This document shows positions 8,510-16,414 of a stretch of DNA of 46,363 nt, piece by piece (positions within the stretch are counted from its first letter, which is position 1; each line of letters begins with the position of its first letter). Below the pieces are notes generated by a model. It ran no database searches and was not told the DNA's origin. It saw only the letters and a program-made list of their open reading frames with translations. Source of the stretch: Acidobacteriota bacterium (GTDB taxonomy: Bacteria; Acidobacteriota; Terriglobia; Bryobacterales; Bryobacteraceae); assembly GCA_016870915.1 (NCBI GenBank), contig VFZY01000021.1, forward strand, positions 1-46,363. The letters are read 5' to 3'. Both the position numbers and the translations under genes were made by a program.

Positions 8510-9730
8510 TCAGGCCACCTTTGCGCGAAGAGCCTCGGCGTCCGGGTTGCCGGGGCCGAAGTGTTTGAGCATCACCAGGTTTTCGGTGGCGCTGCGGTTG
8601 ACGATGGTGACGCCGTTGGCGGCCGCTTCGGCGGTGACGAACAGTTCGTCCTGCGTCATTTGGCCGTAGCGGATGAGGGACGGTGTTTCGACGGTGTGAG
8701 CGCCGACCGAACCCCAGCCCTGGACGACGATCATGCCGTAGGCGGCGGCATCGGCGATGGTGACGGAGCGGCCGGGATGAACGGTAAGTTCCTTGGCCGA
8801 ATAGTAACCGGTGGAGTAAACTACCCATTGATCCGAGTAACCGGCATCGGCCATGGCGGCCGGGTCACCGGCGGGCGTGGGATGGAAGAGGCGGCTCTTG
8901 GCGAATTCGGGATCGACGTTTGAGTCCCAATCGAGCATGGAGAGGATGTAATCGAGGTCGCGGTGGTGTTCCGGGGGAACATCCTTGACGAGGAGGTCCC
9001 ACGGGACGGCGCGGCCTTCGACCAGGGACTGGAACATGCCGAAGACGTCGGAGTTGACCTGCGGCTCGTAGGTGACGAGGGAGCCGGGGGCATGGAGAAT
9101 GCCGGCATCGATCTGCCAGCCGGTGCCGGGCTGGAGGCGGTATGCCTTGGAATGATAGAGGATTCCGTTATCGCCTTCATTCCAGCGTTCGAGGCAGCGG
9201 CGGATGTCGTCCTGCGTGGTGCCCGGTTCGAGGCCCATGAAGGTATACGGGAAATTGTTGTCCTTGAAGTTGTATTGGGGCGGGAAGTAGTACGCTTCCG
9301 GTTTGCCTTTCTGGCCGACGCGGCGGGCGAACTCATCGCTCTGGTGCATGTGGTGAGGGATGGGCCCGAGGTTGTCGAAGAACTTGCAGAGCAGGTTCCA
9401 GCCGCCTTCGCGGGCCATGACGGCGGAGCCCAGGAAGCGGTCGCCGATGGTGTCGATGGCTTCACGCAGGAGGACGCGTTTGCCGTGAACATCGATGTAG
9501 CTGAGCCCTTCATCCTGGGGCGTACCAGGGCCATTGGCGGCGTTGGTGGTGGAGGAGAACCAGCGTTCATCGATGCCGCCGCGATGGGCGCCGAGGGCGT
9601 AGAGGTCGCGCGGGTCCAGTTTGAGGCGTCCGCCGGGCATGAGGAAGGAGCGCGGGACCCAGCACGGGGCGAGGCGCACGATGCCGGCGCCTTCGGAGAG
9701 CGCCTGATTGAGAAGATCGAGATTGGACAT
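8510..9730 (-). CDS. Cupin protein related to class I mannose-6-phosphate isomerase
   Basis: A 406-residue cytoplasmic protein (no signal peptide) with a ManA-like jelly-roll layout. The metal site is likely HHMHQ at 126-130 and E145 in GKPEAYYFP, followed downstream by the WQIDAGILHAPGSLVTYEPQVNSDVF segment that in ManA-type enzymes carries the final His ligand. The C-terminal second cupin half ends at about residue 400. Known: the family isomerises mannose-6-phosphate and fructose-6-phosphate, but many divergent members act on other sugars or have unknown roles. A good Shine-Dalgarno (AAAGGAA) precedes the ATG. It sits between an exported amidohydrolase and an exported NHL protein. Not ManA itself: the usual N-terminal motifs are weak. 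Confidence 0.75.
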   Translation of the reverse strand: MSNLDLLNQALSEGAGIVRLAPCWVPRSFLMPGGRLKLDPRDLYALGAHRGGIDERWFSSTTNAANGPGTPQDEGLSYIDVHGKRVLLREAIDTIGDRFLGSAVMAREGGWNLLCKFFDNLGPIPHHMHQSDEFARRVGQKGKPEAYYFPPQYNFKDNNFPYTFMGLEPGTTQDDIRRCLERWNEGDNGILYHSKAYRLQPGTGWQIDAGILHAPGSLVTYEPQVNSDVFGMFQSLVEGRAVPWDLLVKDVPPEHHRDLDYILSMLDWDSNVDPEFAKSRLFHPTPAGDPAAMADAGYSDQWVVYSTGYYSAKELTVHPGRSVTIADAAAYGMIVVQGWGSVGAHTVETPSLIRYGQMTQDELFVTAEAAANGVTIVNRSATENLVMLKHFGPGNPDAEALRAKVA

Positions 9731-9757
9731 GGTGGGTGATTCCTTTGGATTGGCGGC

Positions 9758-11038
9758 CTATCGGCGGCGGCGGCCTCCGCCGAGGGTACCGTCCCAGGCA
9801 GCATCGCTTTGGGATTCGTAGCGTTTGGGAAGTTTATCCCAATCGTCGCGGGTGATTCCGTTGAGGTCCCAGACGACCATGCCGTCACGGACGGTGAGTT
9901 CGGCCACGATGCGCTGGGCGCCTTTCATGCGGGCTCCGTTGACGTCGACGAAGCCGAAGCTGCCCTTTTCGACGCGGAGGACGGAGACGTCGGCGACGGC
10001 TCCCACGGAGAGGTGGCCGAGTTCCTCGCGCTTGATCTGGCGGGCGGGCGCCCAGGTGGATTTGGCGATGACGTCTTCGAGGGAGACGCCGATGTTGAGG
10101 AACTTGGACATGACGTTGGTCATATCCTTCATGCCGGCGTTCATGGAGCTGACGTGAAGGTCGGTTGAGATGGAGTCCGGCGCGAAGCCCTGCCGGATGG
10201 CGGGGACGGCCTGGCGGAAGAGGAAGCTGCCGCCGCCGTGGCCGGCATCGAAGAGGACGCCGCGTTTGCGGGCTTCCAGAAGATAGGGCATGAGCTTGCC
10301 GTTGTCGTCGATCATGGGGACGGCGCCGAGGTAGGTGTGCGTGTACATGTCGCCGGGGCGGAGTTTCTTCGTGACGAGTTCCTGGAAGGGGCGTTCGGAG
10401 CGGAAGTCGCCGAAATCGACCATGAGGGGGACGTTGGCGAGGCGGGCGGCTTCGATGCCGCGGTCGACGGCGACCCATTCGGGGCCGCGGTAGTGGGCGG
10501 TCTTGATGCCGACGGCGACGTCTTTGTGCTGGAGGACCATGTTGGCGGTGGACTGGGAGTCCATGTCGGTGTTGTCCTGCTCATTGGCGCCACCCATGCC
10601 GCGGCCGGCGATGTTGATGAGAGCGAGAATGCGGGTGCGGGCGCGATCGATGACGCGGTCGCGGAAATCGGGGAAGTTGCGCCAGCCGGAAGTACCGGCA
10701 TCGACCATGGTGGTGACGCCGCTGCGGAAGGCGTGGCCGTCGGGATAGACGCTCCAATCGCCGGTGTAGGCGTTGCGCATGCCGGTGCCGGCGTAGACGT
10801 GGACGTGAATATCGATGAGGCCAGGGGTGACATAAAGACCGGTGGCATCGACGGCGCGGCGGGCCGAGGAGGCGGCGATTCCCTGCCCCACGGCGGCGAT
10901 GCGTCCGTCCCGGATGGCGATGTCGCGCACGGCATTGATCCGATTTTTGGCATCGATGACGTGACCGTTGCGAAGGAGCAGGTCATATTGTTGAGCGCCG
11001 AGGGCGCCGGTAAGAACGAGCAACAGAGCCAGCTTCAT
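9758..11038 (-). CDS. Exported amidohydrolase/deacetylase-family metallohydrolase
   Basis: A 426-residue amidohydrolase-superfamily enzyme with a signal peptide (MKLALLLVLTGALGAQ). Metal-site residues by motif are H78 and H80 (DIHVHVY), a probable carboxylated K179 (VGIKTAHYRG), H234 (YTHTYLG), H267 (DAGHGGG) and D293 (STDLHVSS). The layout is that of the deacetylase group that includes N-acetyl-D-amino-acid or acetyl-ester hydrolases rather than ureases or dihydroorotases. It overlaps the stop of the upstream serine hydrolase by 4 bp (ATGA at 11035-11038), so translation is coupled. The C-terminus ends in GGGRRRR, an unusual basic tail. Substrate inferred only by family: an N-acyl amino acid or similar amide. 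Confidence 0.87.
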   Translation of the reverse strand: MKLALLLVLTGALGAQQYDLLLRNGHVIDAKNRINAVRDIAIRDGRIAAVGQGIAASSARRAVDATGLYVTPGLIDIHVHVYAGTGMRNAYTGDWSVYPDGHAFRSGVTTMVDAGTSGWRNFPDFRDRVIDRARTRILALINIAGRGMGGANEQDNTDMDSQSTANMVLQHKDVAVGIKTAHYRGPEWVAVDRGIEAARLANVPLMVDFGDFRSERPFQELVTKKLRPGDMYTHTYLGAVPMIDDNGKLMPYLLEARKRGVLFDAGHGGGSFLFRQAVPAIRQGFAPDSISTDLHVSSMNAGMKDMTNVMSKFLNIGVSLEDVIAKSTWAPARQIKREELGHLSVGAVADVSVLRVEKGSFGFVDVNGARMKGAQRIVAELTVRDGMVVWDLNGITRDDWDKLPKRYESQSDAAWDGTLGGGRRRR

Positions 11039-13539
11039 GGATTCACCTCCAGATGATTGGCCAGGCGGCCACTTTCGACAAGCTTGCGGCCTCCGGCTTC
11101 CACGGTGGCATTAGGAAAGAAGAACCAGCGGCAGAAACCGCCTCTGACCGCGCCACCGAGTTCTTCATTATCACCCAGGCTGAGGCGCACCATGCCGGCG
11201 CCATAAGCGAAGTAGGGGAGGACGCGTCCTGCGGGGCGCGCGAGCAGAGGATGGAAGCCGAGACCGAATTCCCGGAAGCGGCGCGCGGCGGGGCCGCCCT
11301 GAGCGAGCGCGGCTTCGACGGCGGCGAGGTTGGCGGCGGCGGAGAGCGCGGTGACGACGCCGTTGCGAAACTCCATGCGGATGCCGGTGGCGGTGACAGA
11401 GCCGAAGCGGGCTTCCGGGATGACGATGACGCCGTTGGCCGTGGATTCGAGCGGTGCGACGCGGACGGCGCCGGCGGGGAGTTCGACCTCCCGATCAATG
11501 CGGACGCGGGCCTGCTTCATGCGTTCGGGCGAGGCGTCGCCATCCTGCCGGGTGAAGGGGCGGCCGCGGACTTCAAACGTGATGTCCGTGCCGTCCGGCG
11601 TGGTGACGCGGACAGGGCCGGAGGCCAGGAGCGCGATGGCCTTATCCTGGCTGGCGGCGAGTGCCGGAGCGGGGGTGTCGAGGGCCTTCTCGTAGAGTGT
11701 GTCGAGCGCGGGGAAGTGTTCACCGAAGAGGCCGTCGGCGTAGACGCCGCCTTGTTGCCAGTGGAAATGAACTTCCCGATTCGCTCCGCCTTTGTCGAGC
11801 CAGGCGGTGAGGGCGGCGGCGTTTTCGGGGAGCATCTGGCGGCCGTCTTCCTGGACGGGGAGCCAGATGTAGGCGGTGGCGGTGGCGAGGCTTGGGGCGA
11901 AGGGCTTTGAGATGTCGACGCGTTCGGGGCGGGCTCCGATGGATTGCGCGTGGCTTTCAAGGAGCGCGGCGGTGGGGTGGAAGTTGCCGGGCTCATAGGG
12001 GATGAGGACGTGTTCTCCGGGCTGTAGTTTGATGGCGGCGGCGATGCGGCGGGTGAGGTTGTCGTGGGAAACGGCGGGATCGGCACGTTGGAAGGTGACT
12101 TCCTGCACGGTGAAGCCGGCGATGGAGCCATCGGGCCCGTGGTGGAAGTTGATGAGTTCGTTTTCGAAGGGGCCCTGGCGGGTGGTGAAAGTGTCGTGCT
12201 GGAAGTGTTCGAGGGCGTGGAGACGATTCATCCAGGCGAGGTGGAGGCGGCCGTCTTCGAGGCGGATGCGGGCGGCGCCGTAGGCGGGATGATTGAAGGC
12301 TCCGGCGAAGGCGATGAGGGGGAGGGAGGGTGCGGTGTCGCGGAGGCGCTGGGCATCGCGCTTTTCGATGCGCTCGCGATCCTGGCGTTCGAAGCGGGCG
12401 GCGAGTGTGGCGTAGTGGGCGTCCCAATCGCGGTGGTGGAGGTTGAGCATCTCATCGAGCAGATTGTTGGTGATGGCCTCAGGCACATTGGTGCCGTTGC
12501 GATTGGCAAGGACAACGATGCCGGTGTTCGAAGCGGGGTGGAGGGTGACGAGGGCCCGAAAGCCTTCAAGGACGCCGGAGTGGGCGACTAACATTTGGCC
12601 CTTGTAGTGCTGGATGAACCAGCCGAGGGCGTAGGTGCGCTGGGTCGTATCGGGGTTGAGCAGGCGCTCGCGTTCGGTCATGCGGATGACGGTATGAGGG
12701 GCGTGGGTTTCGGCGAGGGCGGCGGAGGAGATGAGACGGCGGCCTGAGGGGTCGAGACCGCCGGTGAGTTGGAAACGAACCCAGTAGGCGAGGTCGCGGA
12801 CGGAGGCGTTGATGCCGCCGGCGGCTCCGACGTTGTCGTAGTTGATCCATTGGCCGGGTGTGGGCCGGTTGTCGAGCAGGCGGTGGGGGATGGCGCGATC
12901 GGCGGTGGCGGTGGCGGTGGCGTGGCTGGTGGAGGCGTTGCGCATGTCGAGAGGGAGGAAGATGCGGGTGCGAAGGAAGTGGTCCCAGGTGGAGTTGGTG
13001 ACGGCTCCGATGAGCTCGCCGGCGGCGATGAACATGATGTTCTGATACTGGTACTCGCTTCGAAAGGGCTTGGTGAGTTTGACGTGGCCGATGCGGCGGA
13101 CGACTTCGGCGCGGGAGAGCGGGGTGCGTGCCCAGAGGGCGTCGTGACGGGCGAGCCCGGTGCGGTGGGAGACGATGTCGCGGAGGGCGGCGTTCTCGGA
13201 AGCGAAGGGGTCCGAAAGTTGGAACGAGGGGAGGTGTTTGCGGACAGGGTCATCCCAGTGGAGGCGGCCCTCGTCGGCGAGCATGGCGAGAGCCGTGGTG
13301 GCGAAGGCCTTGGTGGTGGAGGCGATCTGGAAGATGGATTCGGGGGTGATGGGATCGGGCTTGCCTTGTTCACGCAGGCCGTGGCCTTGCAGATAGAGGA
13401 TCTGGTTGCCGCGGACGATGGCGATGGCGGCGCCGGGGGTTTGCAGAGTGTTGAGAGATTGGGTGGCGAGTTCGGCGATGCGCGCAGGAGTGGGGACGGT
13501 TTGGGCGAGGACGGCGGCGAGGAGGAGGTGGAGGGCCAT
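11035..13539 (-). CDS. Class C beta-lactamase-like serine hydrolase fused to an M29 aminopeptidase-like domain
   Basis: An 834-residue exported protein. The start at 13539 (MALHLLLAAVLAQTVPTP) is preferred over upstream in-frame codons because it begins the signal peptide and lies 7 nt after a TACAAT box. Residues 20-370 are a serine beta-lactamase/D-aminopeptidase (S12-type) domain with S74-T-T-K77, Y165-Q-N167 and H320-S-G322, all catalytically intact. Residues about 375-490 look like the DUF3471-type domain found after such enzymes. Residues about 500-834 resemble leucyl aminopeptidase family M29 (VRVAPLESTANGVIVI, REFGLGFHP, LSLGDN), but most expected metal ligands are replaced. Known: S12 enzymes hydrolyse D-amino-acid peptides, esters or beta-lactams. 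Inference: an active serine hydrolase carrying a dead M29 domain as a binding module. First gene of a four-gene operon. Confidence 0.85.
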   Translation of the reverse strand: MALHLLLAAVLAQTVPTPARIAELATQSLNTLQTPGAAIAIVRGNQILYLQGHGLREQGKPDPITPESIFQIASTTKAFATTALAMLADEGRLHWDDPVRKHLPSFQLSDPFASENAALRDIVSHRTGLARHDALWARTPLSRAEVVRRIGHVKLTKPFRSEYQYQNIMFIAAGELIGAVTNSTWDHFLRTRIFLPLDMRNASTSHATATATADRAIPHRLLDNRPTPGQWINYDNVGAAGGINASVRDLAYWVRFQLTGGLDPSGRRLISSAALAETHAPHTVIRMTERERLLNPDTTQRTYALGWFIQHYKGQMLVAHSGVLEGFRALVTLHPASNTGIVVLANRNGTNVPEAITNNLLDEMLNLHHRDWDAHYATLAARFERQDRERIEKRDAQRLRDTAPSLPLIAFAGAFNHPAYGAARIRLEDGRLHLAWMNRLHALEHFQHDTFTTRQGPFENELINFHHGPDGSIAGFTVQEVTFQRADPAVSHDNLTRRIAAAIKLQPGEHVLIPYEPGNFHPTAALLESHAQSIGARPERVDISKPFAPSLATATAYIWLPVQEDGRQMLPENAAALTAWLDKGGANREVHFHWQQGGVYADGLFGEHFPALDTLYEKALDTPAPALAASQDKAIALLASGPVRVTTPDGTDITFEVRGRPFTRQDGDASPERMKQARVRIDREVELPAGAVRVAPLESTANGVIVIPEARFGSVTATGIRMEFRNGVVTALSAAANLAAVEAALAQGGPAARRFREFGLGFHPLLARPAGRVLPYFAYGAGMVRLSLGDNEELGGAVRGGFCRWFFFPNATVEAGGRKLVESGRLANHLEVNP

Positions 13540-13546
13540 GGGAGAT

Positions 13547-13552
13547 ATTGTA
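13547..13552 (-). promoter_or_regulatory. Probable -10 box (TACAAT) of the serine hydrolase operon, leaderless type
   Basis: Minus-strand TACAAT (5 of 6 matches to the consensus) is followed by 7 nt and then the ATG at 13539. That would place the transcription start at or within a base of the start codon. No Shine-Dalgarno sequence is present, and no convincing -35 was found. Confidence 0.5.
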
Positions 13553-13653
13553 GTTCCGGGGTGACGGCGGATGGCGGGAGACACTACGGGCGGTGTGGTT
13601 GGCGGGGCGGGTGTGGTGGCGGTTGGATGATGGGTCATTTGTGGGGTTGCGGG

Positions 13654-14321
13654 TTACTCCTTGATGGGCTTTGGGGGTAAAAGTGGGGCTTGGCCGGGGC
13701 CGGGCTGGAGGGTTGTGTTGGGAGGGGTGGAAACGAACCTGAGGATGCCGGGGGAGCCTGGGGCGAAGGTGTCGAGGATGTTGAAGGGTTCGGGTGACGG
13801 GGTGGGACGCTGTTTCATGGACCGGCGTTCTTCGAGGGCCTGGCGGTGGAGTTTTTCGAGTTCGGCTCGGAGGAGGCGGGCGTGGCGGTGGGCGCGGCTG
13901 CGTTCGCGGAGCGCGGTGACGTAGCTGGGGCAGGTGTTGAGGCGGATGTAGGTGTTGGCGAGGACCTGGTCTTCGGTGGGGTTCTTGTTGCCGTGGCTGA
14001 TGAGGTTGGCGCGGGCTTCGGCGTGGTTGGAGATGAGGAGGGCTTCCTCGAAACGCTCGGCGCGTTGGATGTGCCAGAGTTCGGAGGCGAGTTGATCGAT
14101 GAGGGGGCGGTGGATTTCGGGGATGAGGTAGTGGTCGTGGAGGTCCTGGCGGAGCTGGTCGAAGTCTTCCTGGGATTCCCAGGGGAGGACTCGACCTTTG
14201 GCGTAGAGGCCGTGTTGGAGGGAGTTTTGGGCGGACCGGGCTTTGCCTTGGGGGGTGACGGGTCCGGTTGAGAGGGCGCCGTTGGCGCGGGAGGTGTTGG
14301 ATTGACGTGTGGTGCGGACAT
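13654..14321 (-). CDS. Conserved hypothetical protein, start region apparently frameshifted
   Basis: The main frame encodes RQSNTSRANGALSTGP...ARSAQNSLQHGLYAKG, a charged helical middle (DFDQLRQDLHDHYL, LRAELEKLHRQALEERR) and a Pro-rich tail (about 220 residues). I recognise the ANxALSTGPxTPxGKARSxxNxLxHGL signature as a hypothetical family that, as I recall, is common in Acidobacteria and Planctomycetes. The function is unknown. The main frame has no ATG or GTG near the homology start. The ATG at 14319-14321 gives MSAP and then leaves frame. Removing two bases of the GTGTG run at 14307-14311 would give MSAPRQSNTSRANG, the expected kind of start. So there is either a 2-bp insertion or a rare start codon further upstream. 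The mRNA is strikingly C/A-rich. Confidence 0.6.
13666..13727 (+). other. Potential G-quadruplex tract (8 G-runs)
   Basis: The plus strand has G-runs of three or more at 13666-13668, 13673-13677, 13684-13687, 13695-13698, 13702-13704, 13710-13712, 13720-13722 and 13724-13727, with every loop 7 nt or shorter. It overlaps the 3' end of the hypothetical gene, where it is the template strand and encodes the Pro-rich tail. Confidence 0.55.
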
Positions 14322-14341
14322 CCTCGTGGTTGAGGATGTCC
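14316..14341 (-). repeat. Perfect 10-bp inverted repeat enclosing the likely start codon
   Basis: GGACATCCTC (14316-14325) and GAGGATGTCC (14332-14341) are perfect reverse complements separated by 6 nt. On the minus strand the candidate ATG of the hypothetical gene (14319-14321) lies in the second arm, so folding of the mRNA would hide it. No T-run follows, so it is not a standard terminator. Confidence 0.7.
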
Positions 14342-14393
14342 GGAAAATCGTTGAAAGTAGGGTGCCCGCACCCCGTTGCGATGCGGCGCGAGT

Positions 14394-14399
14394 TATGAT
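14394..14399 (+). promoter_or_regulatory. Possible -10 (TATGAT) and leader hairpin of the lipoprotein gene
   Basis: TATGAT matches 5 of 6 bases of the -10 consensus. It is followed by a roughly 48-nt leader containing a perfect 7-bp hairpin (GAACACC 14405-14411, GGTGTTC 14417-14423) and a GAAGGTG Shine-Dalgarno before the ATG at 14454. No good -35 was found. Confidence 0.35.
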
Positions 14400-14453
14400 A
14401 TCCAGAACACCCAGACGGTGTTCGCCACAATACTCCATGTCCGAAGGTGCAAG

Positions 14454-15284
14454 ATGATGAATCGTTTCGCTGAAATGGCCGCGCTGGCCTCTCTCTCACT
14501 GGCTCTGATTTCCTGCTCTTCCGGCGGACCGGCGCCGGTCGCCAAGGGCTCCCCCGAGTTCTACTGGCAAGCGGCGCGGGAGACTTTCAATGGTGGTGAC
14601 GCGCAGAAGGCGTCCGATCATCTGAAGAGCCTGCTCAAGGGGAAAAACGAGTTCACCACGCGTGCGCAGGCATGGCAGGCGATTGTCCTGGCGGGCATGG
14701 CTGCGGGGCAGCTTGAAATGGCTGAGACGTTCGAGACGGGCAACAAAGTGAACAAATCGAACCCGACGCCCTTCCGCAAGAAGATGTCGGACTACCGGAC
14801 TCTGGCCAACCAGACGGTGCTCGCGTTCGCCGAAGCCTACGGCGCCTTCGTCAAGGACAGCACGGGCGACAAGGTGACCGTTGAGTTGCCATTCCCGCCC
14901 GGGACCAGCGGCAAGCCGGCGGAGTTGGACAAGCTGGCGAGCGGCATTCTGCTGGCGGATGCCGACATTGAAGCTCTGGCCCGCCGGGTGCAGGCCCGCA
15001 ACGTAATTTTGACCGTGGCCGATGCGGTGGGCGCCACAGGCGATGCTGCCAAGGCCAAGGAACTCTTGCGCCTTGGGACCATGGAAGTGCCCAAGACGCA
15101 GTTCATGCTGGCGATGGCCAAGGCGCTCAACAAACAGGCGGACCTGTACGGCAAGCGCAAGCTGGATCAGCCGGACAAGGCGAAGTTCCTCCTGGCCCAG
15201 GCCCAGCAGGCGCTGGCGGCGGTTCCCGAGGGCAAGGAGAAGAAGGAAGTCGCCGAGGACCTGAAGAAAAAGACCAAGATCTGA
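14454..15284 (+). CDS. Putative lipoprotein with TPR-like helical repeats, function unknown
   Basis: A 276-residue protein. The ATG at 14454 (or 14457) follows a Shine-Dalgarno-like GAAGGTG and starts a lipoprotein signal with lipobox LISC, so C21 is the likely lipidated residue. The mature protein is almost wholly helical, with segments such as WQAARETFNGGDAQKASDHLKSLLKG and LLAQAQQALAAVPEGKEKKEVAEDL that resemble tetratricopeptide-type repeats. No catalytic motif is visible. Known: such lipoproteins often serve as periplasmic scaffolds. The gene is 78 bp upstream of yvcK on the same strand with an inverted repeat between them. The downstream neighbour gives no clear hint of its role. Confidence 0.8.
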   Translation: MMNRFAEMAALASLSLALISCSSGGPAPVAKGSPEFYWQAARETFNGGDAQKASDHLKSLLKGKNEFTTRAQAWQAIVLAGMAAGQLEMAETFETGNKVNKSNPTPFRKKMSDYRTLANQTVLAFAEAYGAFVKDSTGDKVTVELPFPPGTSGKPAELDKLASGILLADADIEALARRVQARNVILTVADAVGATGDAAKAKELLRLGTMEVPKTQFMLAMAKALNKQADLYGKRKLDQPDKAKFLLAQAQQALAAVPEGKEKKEVAEDLKKKTKI

Positions 15285-15302
15285 CAGTTGTAGGCGCGGA
15301 TT

Positions 15303-15351
15303 TCGTGCGATCCTGAAGTTGAATCTTCCGTTGTGCCTGGGGATCGCACGA
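15303..15351 (+). repeat. Perfect 11-bp inverted repeat before yvcK
   Basis: TCGTGCGATCC (15303-15313) and GGATCGCACGA (15341-15351) are exact reverse complements with a 27-nt loop. The pair sits between the lipoprotein stop and the yvcK ATG at 15363. There is no T-tract. It could be an operator, an mRNA-stability hairpin or a weak terminator. Confidence 0.6.
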
Positions 15352-15362
15352 CAAACCGCATC

Positions 15363-16414
15363 ATGGCCGGGCGTAGCGCCGAGAACAGAGAGCAAGCAAT
15401 CAAGGGTCTAACCAAGGACCCGCTCCGCATCGTTTCGATTGGCGGCGGTACGGGGCTATCCACGCTTCTTCGGGGGCTGAAGCACTACGGGCTGGGTCCA
15501 TCGCCGGAGGTGGAGATCACGGCCGTGGTGACGGTGACCGACGATGGCGGAAGTTCCGGGCGGCTGCGGCGCGAAATGGACGTGCCGGCGCCGGGGGATA
15601 TCCGCAACTGCATGGTGGCGTTGTCGGAAGACGAAGCCGTCCTTTCGAAGCTTTTTCAGTACCGCTTTGCTTCCGGCCGCGGGTTGAAGGGGCACAGCTT
15701 CGGCAATCTGTTTCTTTCGGCGCTGACGCAGGTGATGGGCGATTTCGCGGGCGCCGTCAAGGAGTCATCCGGAATCCTGGCCAGCCTGGGGCGGATCTAT
15801 CCTTCGACGGCGTCCCATGTCACCCTGCGGGCGGAGATGATGAATGGCTCCGTGATTCGCGGCGAAACCAAGATCAGCCGGTCGAAGGCCGGCATTCGCC
15901 GCATTGCAATTGAGCCGCATGCCAAACCGCTCAAGGAGACTCTGGAAGCCATCGCCAACGCGGATTTGATCACGCTGGGCCCCGGGTCGTTGTATACCAG
16001 CGTGATTCCCAATCTGCTGGTGGAAGGCATACCGCGGGCCATCCGGAGGTCCCGGGCGATCAAGGCGTACTTCGTGAACCTGATGTGGCAGCCCTATGAG
16101 ACGATGCAATACACGGCATTTGACCATGTGGAGGCCATAGAGCAGCACTCGGGGAAAGGCCTGGCGATGTGGCGGTGGTCAACACGCGGCCCATTGGCGG
16201 GGCTCTGCGCAGGCACTACGCGGCGGCCAAGGTTTTCCCAGTGCAAGTGGATCTGCCGCGCTTTTCCGAGCGGCATGTTTCGGTGATCGGAACAGATCTG
16301 TTGGCTTCCGGCGGATTGGTGCGTCACAATCCCGCGGCCATCGCGCGGGTTGCCTACGATCTTGCCCGGCAGGGCAGGGAACGTCTGCTACTCCAGGCCC
16401 GCCCCCGCGGATGA
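15363..16414 (+). CDS. yvcK: YvcK/CofD-family gluconeogenesis factor, frameshifted near 16165
   Basis: Seen: the N-terminal motif IVSIGGGTGLSTLLRGLK, VTVTDDGGSSGRLRR, a PAPGDIRN segment and DLITLGPGSLYTSVIPNLL, all typical of the YvcK family. Known: YvcK binds UDP-sugars and is needed for growth on gluconeogenic carbon sources and for normal wall synthesis in Bacillus. After HSGKGLA at 16164 the frame leaves the family and ends at 16286. The next frame supplies the true C-terminus, DVAVVNTRPIGGALRRHYAAAKVF..., to the stop at 16414. One missing base near 16164-16166 explains this, giving an intact protein of about 351 residues. The start is ATG 15363. A GTG at 15333 is in frame but would put the inverted repeat inside the gene. 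The last 27 bp overlap the convergent monooxygenase gene. Confidence 0.82.

Noticed and set aside
13370-14371. Minus-strand Pro/Arg/His-rich frame of 333 codons overlapping the hypothetical gene
   Set aside because: Low-complexity composition from the C-rich strand. The frame carrying the ANGALSTGP signature is preferred.
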